NCBI GenBank assembly: GCA_937929945.1
Contig: CALFUK010000048.1
Coordinates: forward strand, 1 to 64,000
DNA length: 64,000 nucleotides
Direction: 5' to 3'
DNA from: an uncultured Saprospiraceae bacterium
GTDB lineage: Bacteria; Bacteroidota; Bacteroidia; Chitinophagales; Saprospiraceae
A model generated the notes under the pieces. It had not been told where the DNA came from, ran no database searches, and saw nothing but the letters and a program-made list of their open reading frames with translations. Shown one piece after another: positions 1-9,042 of this stretch. Positions within the stretch are counted from its first letter, which is position 1; each line of letters starts with the position of its first letter. A program made the position numbers and the translations under genes.

Positions 1-681
1 CAGATCATTCTGGATGATGAACCTCCAGTGATAGAAGCCTTCTTAAATACCTTAGACTTCAAGTCTGGTGACCGAGTCAGTGCTAATCCATTGCTACTGG
101 TGCATCTCTCAGATGATAAGGGCATTAATTTCACGGGGACATCCATAGGTCATGACATCACCGCGATTATAGATGGCAATACCCAGAACACGATTATTCT
201 TAATGACTTCTACCTGAGCGACTTGGACAATGCAGCAGGAGGCAGCCTCAGCTTTCCCCTCCAGGATCTAAGCCCGGGAGAGCACACTATAGAGATACAG
301 GCTTTTGACGTTGCCAATAATCCAGCTCGCACATCAATCAGCTTCATCGTCATCGATGCTGCTGATGGTATGATAGCGGAACTGACGGCGACGCCGAATC
401 CGACAAATGAAAGAACGTCATTCAGCTTTTCGCATCCACGCTTCAATCAGAATGTCAGCATCGAGCTATCGATCTATGATCTATCTGGTCGAAGGATCGC
501 ACTCCTAAATAGCAGGAGCGATGCAGGAATACCTGAAAATCAAGTGATAGCATGGGATGGCAGGGACAGCGCTGGTCATCTGGCCAATCCAGGTATTTAT
601 ATCTATCAAGTAAAAATATTTTCATCCTCACTAAATATTTCCATAGAGTCGTCGTTTGAGAAGATAGTTATGATAAAGTGA
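1..681 (+). CDS. porU: T9SS sortase PorU, C-terminal fragment
   Basis: Reading frame 1 is open from the first base to the stop at 679-681, so this is the 3' end of a gene that starts outside the window. The visible 226 residues hold a beta-rich Ig-like segment (about residues 8-118) and then a T9SS C-terminal sorting-like domain (about 125-226) with the typical 'TPNPTNE', 'YDLSGR' and 'NPGIYIYQVK' blocks. PorU is the cell-surface cysteine protease that removes the sorting domain from T9SS cargo and attaches the cargo to the surface; it keeps its own C-terminal domain. The catalytic Cys/His region is not in the window. The call rests on this C-terminus and on porV lying 52 bp downstream, the usual porU-porV order. 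Another T9SS-sorted protein would look similar at this end, so the adjacency carries much of the weight. Confidence 0.85.
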   Translation, partial: QIILDDEPPVIEAFLNTLDFKSGDRVSANPLLLVHLSDDKGINFTGTSIGHDITAIIDGNTQNTIILNDFYLSDLDNAAGGSLSFPLQDLSPGEHTIEIQAFDVANNPARTSISFIVIDAADGMIAELTATPNPTNERTSFSFSHPRFNQNVSIELSIYDLSGRRIALLNSRSDAGIPENQVIAWDGRDSAGHLANPGIYIYQVKIFSSSLNISIESSFEKIVMIK

Positions 682-733
682 TTTAACTATCCTATAACGT
701 TTATCTTTACCGAATCAAATTATAAACCCTCGC

Positions 734-1987
734 ATGAGCTTATTTTATAGATTAAGTGCCTTACTATTATTCTGTTCAGCCACAACTTTCAGCACCCAAT
801 TATCAGCACAGGTCTTCGACCCCACCACAGGTTGTGTCATTGATGTCAATGGTGACTGTATCCCTAATACCTTACTGACTGCAGTACCGTTCCTAAAAAT
901 TGCTCCAGATGCCAGATCAGGTGCCATGGGTGATGCTGGCCTCGCCACCTCCGCTGATGCTAACTCAATGCATTTTAACGCATCTAAATTAGCTTTTGCT
1001 GATCAGGATTTTTCTTTATCTGCGACCTATACTCCTTGGCTAAGAGAGTTAGGCCTGACGGATGTATACCTAGCCTATTTATCTGGTTATAAGAAGCTCA
1101 GCGAATTCGAAGCCGTAGGTGTCAGTCTTAAGTTTTTCTCTTTGGGAGACATACAGTTCAGAGATATCAATGGCAATCCGACAGGAAATGGTCGTCCACG
1201 AGAATTTGAGCTCGCAGCTGGCTACACCAGAAAGCTGACAGACAATTTCTCTGCTGCACTATCAGCTAAGTACATCTACTCTAATCTAGCATCCGGGCAG
1301 GCAGTACAGGGTATCGATATCACTACAGCCAATGCTTTCGCTGCGGATATCTCTCTGACCTACCAAAGAGAACTTAATAACGACAATGAATTCACCTTCG
1401 GTGCAGCCTTGTCTAATCTTGGCTCTAAGATTTCATATACGAATAGCGCGGATGTGAAGGACTTCCTACCCGGAAATATTGGAATTGGAGGTGCGTATAA
1501 AATGAATTTTGATGAGTACAATAGTTTGACTGTAACCTTAGACATCAATAAGCTGCTGGTACCGACACCCGTCCCGTTCAGACTTATCGAAGAAGATGAT
1601 GCTGGAAATCGGACAGAAATAGCAAATCCAAGATTTGACACCGATGGAAATGGCATAGGTGACTACCGTGAAAAAGCACTATTCTCAGGTATCTTAGGTT
1701 CATTCACTGATGCTGAGGGTGGTCTGGGTGAAGAGCTGAAAGAGCTGACTATGTCTTTCGGTGTAGAGTACTGGTACAATGATCAGTTCGCCGTCAGGAC
1801 CGGCTACTACTTTGAAAATCAATTAAAGGGAGATCGACAATACTTGACACTTGGTCTTGGTTTAAAATATAATGTCGCATCAATCAATCTGTCCTACCTG
1901 ATCCCGACGACAAGCAGAAGAAGCCCGCTAGATAACACGATTCGATTCTCCTTTATCTTCGACTCATCTGTATTTCAGACAAGATAA
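734..1987 (+). CDS. porV: T9SS outer-membrane protein PorV (LptO)
   Basis: This 417-residue protein has an N-terminal signal peptide (about residues 1-25, ending near 'LSAQ') and then the family hallmark 'FLKIAPDARSGAMGDAG', which is typical of PorV. The rest alternates short beta strands and turns, as expected for a FadL-like 14-strand outer-membrane barrel, and it ends in a strand with an aromatic residue near the C-terminus ('FIFDSSVFQTR'). PorV carries T9SS cargo from the translocon to the PorU sortase. It lies 52 bp after porU and is probably cotranscribed. A TATCTTTA box at 702-709 resembles the Bacteroidota -7 element but lacks a clear -33 partner. The gene converges on icmF with only 26 bp between them. 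Confidence 0.93.
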   Translation: MSLFYRLSALLLFCSATTFSTQLSAQVFDPTTGCVIDVNGDCIPNTLLTAVPFLKIAPDARSGAMGDAGLATSADANSMHFNASKLAFADQDFSLSATYTPWLRELGLTDVYLAYLSGYKKLSEFEAVGVSLKFFSLGDIQFRDINGNPTGNGRPREFELAAGYTRKLTDNFSAALSAKYIYSNLASGQAVQGIDITTANAFAADISLTYQRELNNDNEFTFGAALSNLGSKISYTNSADVKDFLPGNIGIGGAYKMNFDEYNSLTVTLDINKLLVPTPVPFRLIEEDDAGNRTEIANPRFDTDGNGIGDYREKALFSGILGSFTDAEGGLGEELKELTMSFGVEYWYNDQFAVRTGYYFENQLKGDRQYLTLGLGLKYNVASINLSYLIPTTSRRSPLDNTIRFSFIFDSSVFQTR

Positions 1988-2013
1988 CCCAGCAACAATA
2001 GTATAATACGCGC

Positions 2014-5000
2014 CTACATATTCCTGCGGTACTGCCCACCTACGCTAAATAAAGCATGGGTGATCTGACCAAGAGTACAATATTTAGTCGTCTCCATTAA
2101 CTGGGTAAATACATTTTCTTGCTGTAGAGCAGCCTGCTTGAGTAGTTTTAATTGATGAACTGCGATAGACCCATGCAGCTCATGCAGCTCCTTTAGGTTC
2201 TTAATCTGGATCTCTTTTTCCTCCTCACTTGATCTGATGACTTCTTCAGGTATGACCGTCGGAGACCCCTTAGATGACAAGAAGGTGTTCACACCGATGA
2301 TGGGATACTCCCCCGTGTGCTTCAGCATCTCGTAGTGCATGCTCTCTTCTTGAATCTTACCTCGCTGGTACATGGTCTCCATCGCTCCCAGGACACCACC
2401 CCGCTCAGATATCTTATCAAATTCGGCCATTACGGCTTCCTCTACCAGATCTGTCAGCTCCTCGATGATGAAGCTACCTTGCAGCGGATTTTCGTTTCTA
2501 GCTAAGCCTAACTCATGATTGATGATCATCTGGATAGCGACTGCTCTGCGCACACTATCCTCCGTAGGAGTCGTGATGGCTTCATCATACGCATTCGTAT
2601 GTAGCGAATTACAATTATCGTAGATAGCGTACAGAGCCTGGAGCGTCGTCCTGATATCATTAAAATCGATCTCCTGTGCGTGGAGTGACCTTCCCGAAGT
2701 CTGTATGTGGTATTTCAGCTTTTGTGCTCTTTCGTTAGCACCGTACTGGTATTTCAGTGCCTTGGCCCAGATTCTCCGCGCTACCCTTCCGATGACCGCA
2801 TATTCTGGGTCTACTCCATTAGAAAAGAAGAAAGACAGATTGGGCGCGAAGTCATTGATATCCATGCCTCTGGATAGATAGTACTCGATAAAGGTGAAGC
2901 CATTAGACAAAGTGAAGGCCAGCTGCGAGATCGGATTGGCCCCAGCCTCGGCAATGTGATATCCAGAAATAGATACTGAATAAAAATTCTTCACCCGATG
3001 ATCAATGAAATACTGCTGCACATCGCCCATCAGCTGTAGAGAAAACTCAGTCGAGAATATACAGGTATTCTGTGCCTGATCCTCTTTGAGAATATCCGCC
3101 TGTACTGTACCTCTGACAGCTGCCAGCGCTTTGGCCTTAAGTTCTTCGTAGACAGCAGCATCCAGCACCTGATCACCGGTGAGCCCGAGTAAGAGCAAGC
3201 CAAGTCCTTCATTCCCATCTGGAAGAGAGCCCTCATATCTTGGTCTTATCAGCCCTTGATCATCGTATACTTCTTTTAGCTTTTGCTCTACTCTCGATTC
3301 TAATCCCTGCTCCTTGATATACAGCTCACACTGTTGATCTATGGCCGCATTCATATAGTAAGCACAGATGATCGCTGCTGGACCGTTGATCGTCATAGAC
3401 ACGGAGGTGCTTGGATGGCACAGATCAAAACCTGAATAAAGCTTCTTGGCATCATTGAGCGAGCTGATATTCACCCCTGAGTTACCCACCTTGCCATAGA
3501 TATCAGGCCGATGATCAGGATCAAAGCCGTATAAGGTGACTGAGTCAAAGGCAGTGGAGAGCCGCTTAGCAGGCATGTCCTGAGAGAGATAGTGAAAGCG
3601 CTTGTTTGTCCTCTCGGGTCCACCTTCACCAGCGAACATTCTGGTCGGATCTTCTCCTTTCCTCTTAAAAGGAAAAACACCCGCTGTGAAGGGAAATTCT
3701 CCTGGTACATTCTCCTGTGCGCACCACTCCAGTATCTCGCCCCAGTCTCGGTATCGTGGCAGTGCCACTTTAGGTATCTTGGACTGTGACAGAGAGGTGG
3801 TATAATTCTCTACTTTGATGTCCTTATTCCTGACCTGATAGGTAAAATACTCTTCTTGATAGGCAGCTTTCTTAGTTTCCCAGTTGTCGAGAGTATCAAT
3901 GCTTTCTTTACTAAGCTGCTGGCGGAGTTCGCCTTGAAGCTTCTTTAGTTCTTCCTGCGTAGTAGGCTCAGCGGTGATCTCCATCACATTATGAATGCTG
4001 TACAGCTGGCTAGCGATATTCGCCTGTGCTAGCTGTGACTTATTGTAGGCCCTGATACGATCGGTGATCTCTGAGAGGTATCTCACTCGAGCAGGCGGTA
4101 TGATGTACTGCTTCTCGCTCAATGCTGAATCGATATCAGAACTGACATCATTCAAAGATGGGAAAAGCTCTTTCATCAGGCGATTAAAAACCACATTCAC
4201 ACCTGGATCATTGAACTGTGAGGCGATGGTGCCAAAGACTGGCATCTCCTTCAGCTCAGTCTCCCACAGATCATTATTTCGCTGGTATTGCTTCTGCACA
4301 GCTTTTTGAGCATCCTGCGAACCTCTCTTGTCAAACTTATTGATGACGATTAGATCAGCAAAGTCTATCATATCAATCTTCTCCAGCTGTGAAGCTGCTC
4401 CAAACTCTGGTGTCATGACGTATACCGAGTAGTCTGCGTGATCCACTATCTCACTGTCAGACTGCCCTATTCCTGAGGTTTCGAGTATGATCAAATCAAA
4501 GCCAGCGTGCTTCAGTATGGTGATGGCATGATTGATATCTTTAGAAAGCGCAAGGTTATACTGGCGAGTGGCCAGCGAACGCATATACACGCGGTCATCC
4601 GAGATGGCATTCATCCTGATTCGATCGCCCAGCAGCGCACCGCCCGTCTTTCGCTTGGATGGGTCTACGGAGATGATCCCCAAGGTTTTTTCAGGATAGG
4701 CTGCTAGGTAGCGCAGGACTATCTCGTCGACCAGACTGCTCTTACCAGCTCCCCCTGTACCCGTGATGCCGAGTACTTTAATCTCGCTCTCAGCTGTATC
4801 TGATGAGAGCTTTGCTAACCAGGATTCACTCTCTTTTGGGTAATTCTCCGCTGCCGAAATAGTCCTGGCAATGCCGAAGTCATCTTTAGCTTTGACTTGA
4901 GCGAGCTGACCGTTAAGATGCTCACCTACTGGAAAATCGCTTTGACGGAGAAGATCATTGATCATACCCTGTAGCCCCATCGAGCGTCCATCGTCAGGTG

Positions 5001-5367
5001 AATAGATGCGAGTGATGCCATACTCGTGCAGCTCATTTATCTCCTGAGGTAGGATGGTACCACCGCCACCACCAAAAATCTTGATGTGTCCTGCACCTTT
5101 CTCTTGAAGTAGGTCGTAAGCATATTTAAAAAATTCATTGTGCCCCCCTTGGTAAGAAGTGATGGCTATCGCCTGCACATCCTCCTGTATAGCAGCAGTG
5201 ACTATCTCCAGCACTGACCTATTATGCCCCAGATGGATGACCTCAGCTCCACTGCGCTGGATGATTCTACGCATGATATTTATAGCAACATCATGACCAT
5301 CAAAAAGGGATCCCGCTGTCAGTACTCTTATTTTATATTTGGACTTGTATGTTTCAGTGCTTTGCAT
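2014..5367 (-). CDS. icmF: Fused isobutyryl-CoA mutase (IcmF): B12 domain, G-protein chaperone and mutase
   Basis: One polypeptide joins three parts. The first is an N-terminal B12-binding Rossmann domain (about residues 10-140) with the DGHD base-off ligand motif near residue 23. The second is a MeaB-like P-loop GTPase (about 180-430) with Walker A 'GTGGAGKSS' near residue 203 and an 'NKFDKRG' base-specificity motif. The third is a TIM-barrel acyl-CoA mutase (about 540-1117). This is the IcmF architecture, which interconverts isobutyryl-CoA and n-butyryl-CoA, or isovaleryl-CoA and pivalyl-CoA, with adenosylcobalamin. The segment '[19 protein letters not shown]' and the 'AQNTCIF' segment (Gln where methylmalonyl-CoA mutases carry Arg) favour a non-carboxylated substrate. 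I chose the Met at 5367 ('MQSTETYK') because the 14 residues from the upstream ATG at 5409 look non-coding. A BtuF-like gene and a DUF5522 gene lie just upstream on the same strand. Confidence 0.93.
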   Translation of the reverse strand: MQSTETYKSKYKIRVLTAGSLFDGHDVAINIMRRIIQRSGAEVIHLGHNRSVLEIVTAAIQEDVQAIAITSYQGGHNEFFKYAYDLLQEKGAGHIKIFGGGGGTILPQEINELHEYGITRIYSPDDGRSMGLQGMINDLLRQSDFPVGEHLNGQLAQVKAKDDFGIARTISAAENYPKESESWLAKLSSDTAESEIKVLGITGTGGAGKSSLVDEIVLRYLAAYPEKTLGIISVDPSKRKTGGALLGDRIRMNAISDDRVYMRSLATRQYNLALSKDINHAITILKHAGFDLIILETSGIGQSDSEIVDHADYSVYVMTPEFGAASQLEKIDMIDFADLIVINKFDKRGSQDAQKAVQKQYQRNNDLWETELKEMPVFGTIASQFNDPGVNVVFNRLMKELFPSLNDVSSDIDSALSEKQYIIPPARVRYLSEITDRIRAYNKSQLAQANIASQLYSIHNVMEITAEPTTQEELKKLQGELRQQLSKESIDTLDNWETKKAAYQEEYFTYQVRNKDIKVENYTTSLSQSKIPKVALPRYRDWGEILEWCAQENVPGEFPFTAGVFPFKRKGEDPTRMFAGEGGPERTNKRFHYLSQDMPAKRLSTAFDSVTLYGFDPDHRPDIYGKVGNSGVNISSLNDAKKLYSGFDLCHPSTSVSMTINGPAAIICAYYMNAAIDQQCELYIKEQGLESRVEQKLKEVYDDQGLIRPRYEGSLPDGNEGLGLLLLGLTGDQVLDAAVYEELKAKALAAVRGTVQADILKEDQAQNTCIFSTEFSLQLMGDVQQYFIDHRVKNFYSVSISGYHIAEAGANPISQLAFTLSNGFTFIEYYLSRGMDINDFAPNLSFFFSNGVDPEYAVIGRVARRIWAKALKYQYGANERAQKLKYHIQTSGRSLHAQEIDFNDIRTTLQALYAIYDNCNSLHTNAYDEAITTPTEDSVRRAVAIQMIINHELGLARNENPLQGSFIIEELTDLVEEAVMAEFDKISERGGVLGAMETMYQRGKIQEESMHYEMLKHTGEYPIIGVNTFLSSKGSPTVIPEEVIRSSEEEKEIQIKNLKELHELHGSIAVHQLKLLKQAALQQENVFTQLMETTKYCTLGQITHALFSVGGQYRRNM

Positions 5368-5450
5368 AGATAAAGATTTGATGCGCTTTGAAATTACAAT
5401 AATAATCACCTTGAGTCTATCCCGATGTCATTTTATTGACCACCAACAAT

Positions 5451-6763
<1,313 letters not shown>

Positions 6764-6781
6764 GCCAACCAACATGTTGGC
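6764..6781. promoter_or_regulatory. Palindrome over the -33 element (operator-like)
   Basis: GCCAACCAACATGTTGGC forms outer arms GCCAAC/GTTGGC and contains the perfect 12-bp palindrome CCAACATGTTGG at 6769-6780. The TGTTG that fits the -33 position lies inside it, so a bound regulator would block or reposition polymerase. The binding protein is unknown. Confidence 0.5.
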
Positions 6782-6807
6782 GAGCCAGATATTCAGACCT
6801 AACTTTG
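6775..6807 (+). promoter_or_regulatory. Bacteroidota-type promoter for the first secreted paralogue
   Basis: TGTTG (6775-6779), 20 bp, then TAACTTTG (6800-6807) fits the -33/-7 consensus TTG-N19-21-TAnnTTTG. The start codon is 32 bp after the -7 box. A TTAATAT box lies exactly 56 bp upstream of the -7 TA, the same offset as at the second paralogue. Confidence 0.7.
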
Positions 6808-6839
6808 ATCCAGAATTTATTTATTCACTTAAACATTTT

Positions 6840-7418
6840 ATGATGAAGTATACGTTATTGTTAATTGCAATTTGCTGCTCTGCACTTACACTATCTGCAT
6901 CAGATAGTAAGCCAGATCACACCACTGTCACTGGAAAAACAATTACAATTGGTTTTAACCAATCAATAAATTCGCCCGTCGAAGTTGTCCTGATAGACGC
7001 TTCGGGCTATCAGCTTCTGCGAGAATCACTACAGATTCAGCATGTAGATAAGAGAAAGTACAATCTCAAAAACCTACCTGCCGGAAAGTACTACCTGAAA
7101 GTACACCAGGGCTACAGGATGACCTCACGAACTATAATAGTCAAAAATAATTCTGCTATAATTACCAAAGAAAAGGTCATATTCAAACCTGCCTGTTCTC
7201 AAAAAGATGATCACTGGAATGTCAACCTCCTGCTTCTGAACAAAGACGCTGAGATGCATCTTTATGACGCCAAGTCCGATTTAGTTTATGCCGAGAGCTA
7301 TACCGATCAGAAAAAAGTTGCCAAAAGCTTTAATCTATCCAAGCTAAAGCCAGGAGCATACCGAGCCGTATTCAACATAGATGGTGATGTATTTAGTGAG
7401 ACCATCAAATTGGACTAG
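6840..7418 (+). CDS. Small secreted two-domain beta protein, paralogue 1
   Basis: A 192-residue protein with an N-terminal signal peptide (MMKYTLLLIAICCSALTLSAS). The start at 6840 (ATGATG) is preferred to the upstream frame opening at 6702 because it puts the signal peptide at the N-terminus and matches the ATGATG start of the neighbouring paralogue. The mature part has two similar beta-sandwich-like units. Each has a 'V.(V/L).DA.....' strand, a 'YNLKNLPAGKYYLKV' or 'FNLSKLKPGAYRAVF' strand and a closing strand, so each resembles a T9SS type A sorting-domain fold. It is not a normal cargo protein because almost nothing precedes these units. The function is unknown. It is 1,059 bp upstream of a close paralogue and is transcribed alone, with its own promoter and terminator. 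Confidence 0.8.
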   Translation: MMKYTLLLIAICCSALTLSASDSKPDHTTVTGKTITIGFNQSINSPVEVVLIDASGYQLLRESLQIQHVDKRKYNLKNLPAGKYYLKVHQGYRMTSRTIIVKNNSAIITKEKVIFKPACSQKDDHWNVNLLLLNKDAEMHLYDAKSDLVYAESYTDQKKVAKSFNLSKLKPGAYRAVFNIDGDVFSETIKLD

Positions 7419-7449
7419 CTAATAAAAATACCTCACCCAAGCAAATGTC

Positions 7450-7482
7450 AAGGCGCTCCGATTTTCTCTGAGCGCCTTTTTT
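7450..7482 (+). terminator. Rho-independent terminator after paralogue 1
   Basis: AAGGCGCTC (7450-7458) pairs perfectly with GAGCGCCTT (7470-7478) across an 11-nt loop and is followed by T residues to 7482. It ends the paralogue 1 transcript. Confidence 0.9.
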
Positions 7483-7763
7483 CATAAACAAAACTATCTA
7501 ATACGGCAAAACCAATAACAGTAAACCACCCTTCTGTCACAAATCGTAAGAATCAGAGTTTAATTATGGAGAATTATAAGATCTCAGCACATCTATTCCA
7601 TTAAGCTTATCACCTTCCATAACCACACCTCAGGCGGGTACATTCTAAACCAACTTGAAGTTCTGAAGTCTTCGACAGGACAATCCACACTCGTTTTAAT
7701 TCTGCACAAGACCATATACACCCTATAAAACAAATTATATTTTGTGTGAAACATAAAATAGGG
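7483..7763. other. Intergenic region between the paralogues, upstream part
   Basis: No credible coding frame or RNA is visible here. A weak TATATTTTG at 7737-7744 resembles a -7 box with wrong spacing. The regulatory elements of paralogue 2 start just to the right. Confidence 0.4.
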
Positions 7764-7830
7764 CCTATATTAACCATTAATGTGTCAATAATTTACATAA
7801 AGGTTAATATAGGACACATAATGGTTAACC
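7764..7830. repeat. Interleaved inverted repeats upstream of paralogue 2
   Basis: Two inverted repeats interlock. CCTATATTAACC (7764-7775) is the exact reverse complement of GGTTAATATAGG (7802-7813). TTAACCATTAATGTGTC (7770-7786) matches the reverse complement of GACACATAATGGTTAA (7813-7828) except for one extra base. The order A-B-A'-B' allows alternative hairpins or an H-type pseudoknot if transcribed, or paired operator sites if read as DNA. The palindrome GGTTAACC lies at 7823-7830. The whole element is upstream of the predicted -33 box. Confidence 0.6.
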
Positions 7831-7834
7831 GTAA

Positions 7835-7867
7835 TGTGGACTGAAGCCTTAAGGCAACATAGCTTTG
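7835..7867 (+). promoter_or_regulatory. Bacteroidota-type promoter for paralogue 2
   Basis: TAGCTTTG at 7860-7867 is an exact TAnnTTTG -7 box. TGTGG (7835-7839) is in the -33 position but is a poor match, which suggests dependence on an activator or on the repeats just upstream. The sequence AATTTATT follows the -7 box here and at paralogue 1. Confidence 0.65.
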
Positions 7868-7898
7868 CATTGAATTTATTACCCAATTAAAATATCAA

Positions 7899-8480
7899 AT
7901 GATGAAAAACACATTATTACTCATAAGCACGTTAATTCTTGCAATCGGAAGTCTTTTCGCTTCAGAAATGAAACCTAACGTCACGACTACAACAGATAAG
8001 ACAATCACGGTCAACTTTGATCAAACCACTAATGCACCTGTAGATGTCATACTTAAAGACGCAGCGGGATTTCGCCTATTGGAAGAATCTCTTAACTCAC
8101 AAGATGCTCAAAGAAGAAAGTACAACCTTAAGAATCTTCCTGCTGGCAATTACACCTTAGAAATCCATGAAGATTTCAGAATCACGACAGAGTCAATCTC
8201 AATCGACAATAACACGATCGAAGTCACAAATGAAGAAGTGACATTCAAGCCTGTCTGCTCTCAGACTCAGGATCACTGGAACATCAACCTTCTTTTATTA
8301 AAGAAGGATGCTGACATTACGATATACAATGCAGATGATAAGCCTGTATACACAGCTAAATTCAGAGGCGAACAAAATATTTCAAAAAGCTACGATATCT
8401 CAAATCTGGAAATTGGTAACTACAAAGCTGTCATCCAAGTCGATGGTAAGTCATTTAGTGAGCCTGTATTCGTCAGATAA
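7899..8480 (+). CDS. Small secreted two-domain beta protein, paralogue 2
   Basis: A 193-residue protein beginning MMKNTLLLISTLILAIGSLFAS, a clear signal peptide. It matches paralogue 1 along its whole length, with shared 'RRKYNLKNLPAGNY' (about residues 68-81), 'V.FKPVCSQTQDHWNINLLLLKKDA' (about 118-142) and a C-terminal 'GKSFSEPV' strand. One Cys in the CSQ segment of the mature protein is conserved in both copies. As in paralogue 1, two sorting-domain-like beta units make up the whole mature protein. It is probably exported to the periplasm or surface; its function is unknown. It is monocistronic and ends at a strong terminator shared with rnpB on the other strand. Confidence 0.8.
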   Translation: MMKNTLLLISTLILAIGSLFASEMKPNVTTTTDKTITVNFDQTTNAPVDVILKDAAGFRLLEESLNSQDAQRRKYNLKNLPAGNYTLEIHEDFRITTESISIDNNTIEVTNEEVTFKPVCSQTQDHWNINLLLLKKDADITIYNADDKPVYTAKFRGEQNISKSYDISNLEIGNYKAVIQVDGKSFSEPVFVR

Positions 8481-8514
8481 TTGACTCGATAGGCAGTCTG
8501 CCTCAACCAAAAAC

Positions 8515-8556
8515 ACACAAAAAAGGTGATCTCGATATGAGGTCACCTTTTTTTTA
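8515..8556. terminator. Bidirectional terminator between paralogue 2 and rnpB
   Basis: A stem GGTGATCTC/GAGGTCACC (one G-T wobble) with loop GATAT is flanked by an A-run on the left and a T-run on the right. It can therefore end the plus-strand paralogue 2 transcript and the minus-strand rnpB transcript. Confidence 0.9.
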
Positions 8557-8565
8557 TGTGATAAA

Positions 8566-8946
8566 ATGTATTCGCGTAAGCCGGATTCTGTTATTCGCCC
8601 GAAGGCAAATCTCTATCATTTATCTGGCCTCAGCTTCGCAGCTGAGATCTAGCTGCCTACCCCTTTAGATAGAATCCGAAGATTCTGCGACCGAGCAAGT
8701 CTTACTCTAAATATACGTGGCATTTCAGTCCATGAGGTTTATCCCAATCGACAGTTACCTGCCTATTGCGTGAGCTCTTACCTCACGTTTTCACCCTTAT
8801 CACACCAAAGGCGTGACGGTCTAGCTTTCTGTGATACTTTCTGTATGACGCCAAGGCGTCACCCCATCCGTTAGATGGCATGGTGCTCTACACTGTCCGG
8901 ACTTTCCTCCCCGACCATAGGTCAGAGCGATAGAGTCTGAATACGA
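8566..8946 (-). ncRNA. rnpB: RNase P RNA (bacterial type A-like)
   Basis: The minus strand carries the conserved 5' block GAGGAAAGTCCGGAC (reverse complement at about 8894-8908) and the conserved 3' block ACAGAATCCGGCTTACG (about 8575-8591). GTATTC at 8944-8939 pairs with GAATAC at 8573-8568 and gives helix P1, which fixes the ends to within a few bases and a length near 380 nt. The RNA is the catalytic subunit that matures tRNA 5' ends. It is transcribed divergently from the histidine kinase gene and ends in the shared terminator at 8515-8556. Confidence 0.93.
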
Positions 8947-9018
8947 TGTAAATCTACAAAGGATTATTCAATGCCATAATATCATTCATATTATACATAT
9001 TTTTAATATGTAAATGAT

Positions 9019-9026
9019 TAAATTTG
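9019..9026 (+). promoter_or_regulatory. Probable -7 box of the histidine kinase gene
   Basis: TAAATTTG matches TAnnTTTG exactly and lies 16 bp before the ATG. No convincing -33 TTG is seen at the right distance. Confidence 0.45.
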
Positions 9027-9042
9027 AATTTATTACATTCTT

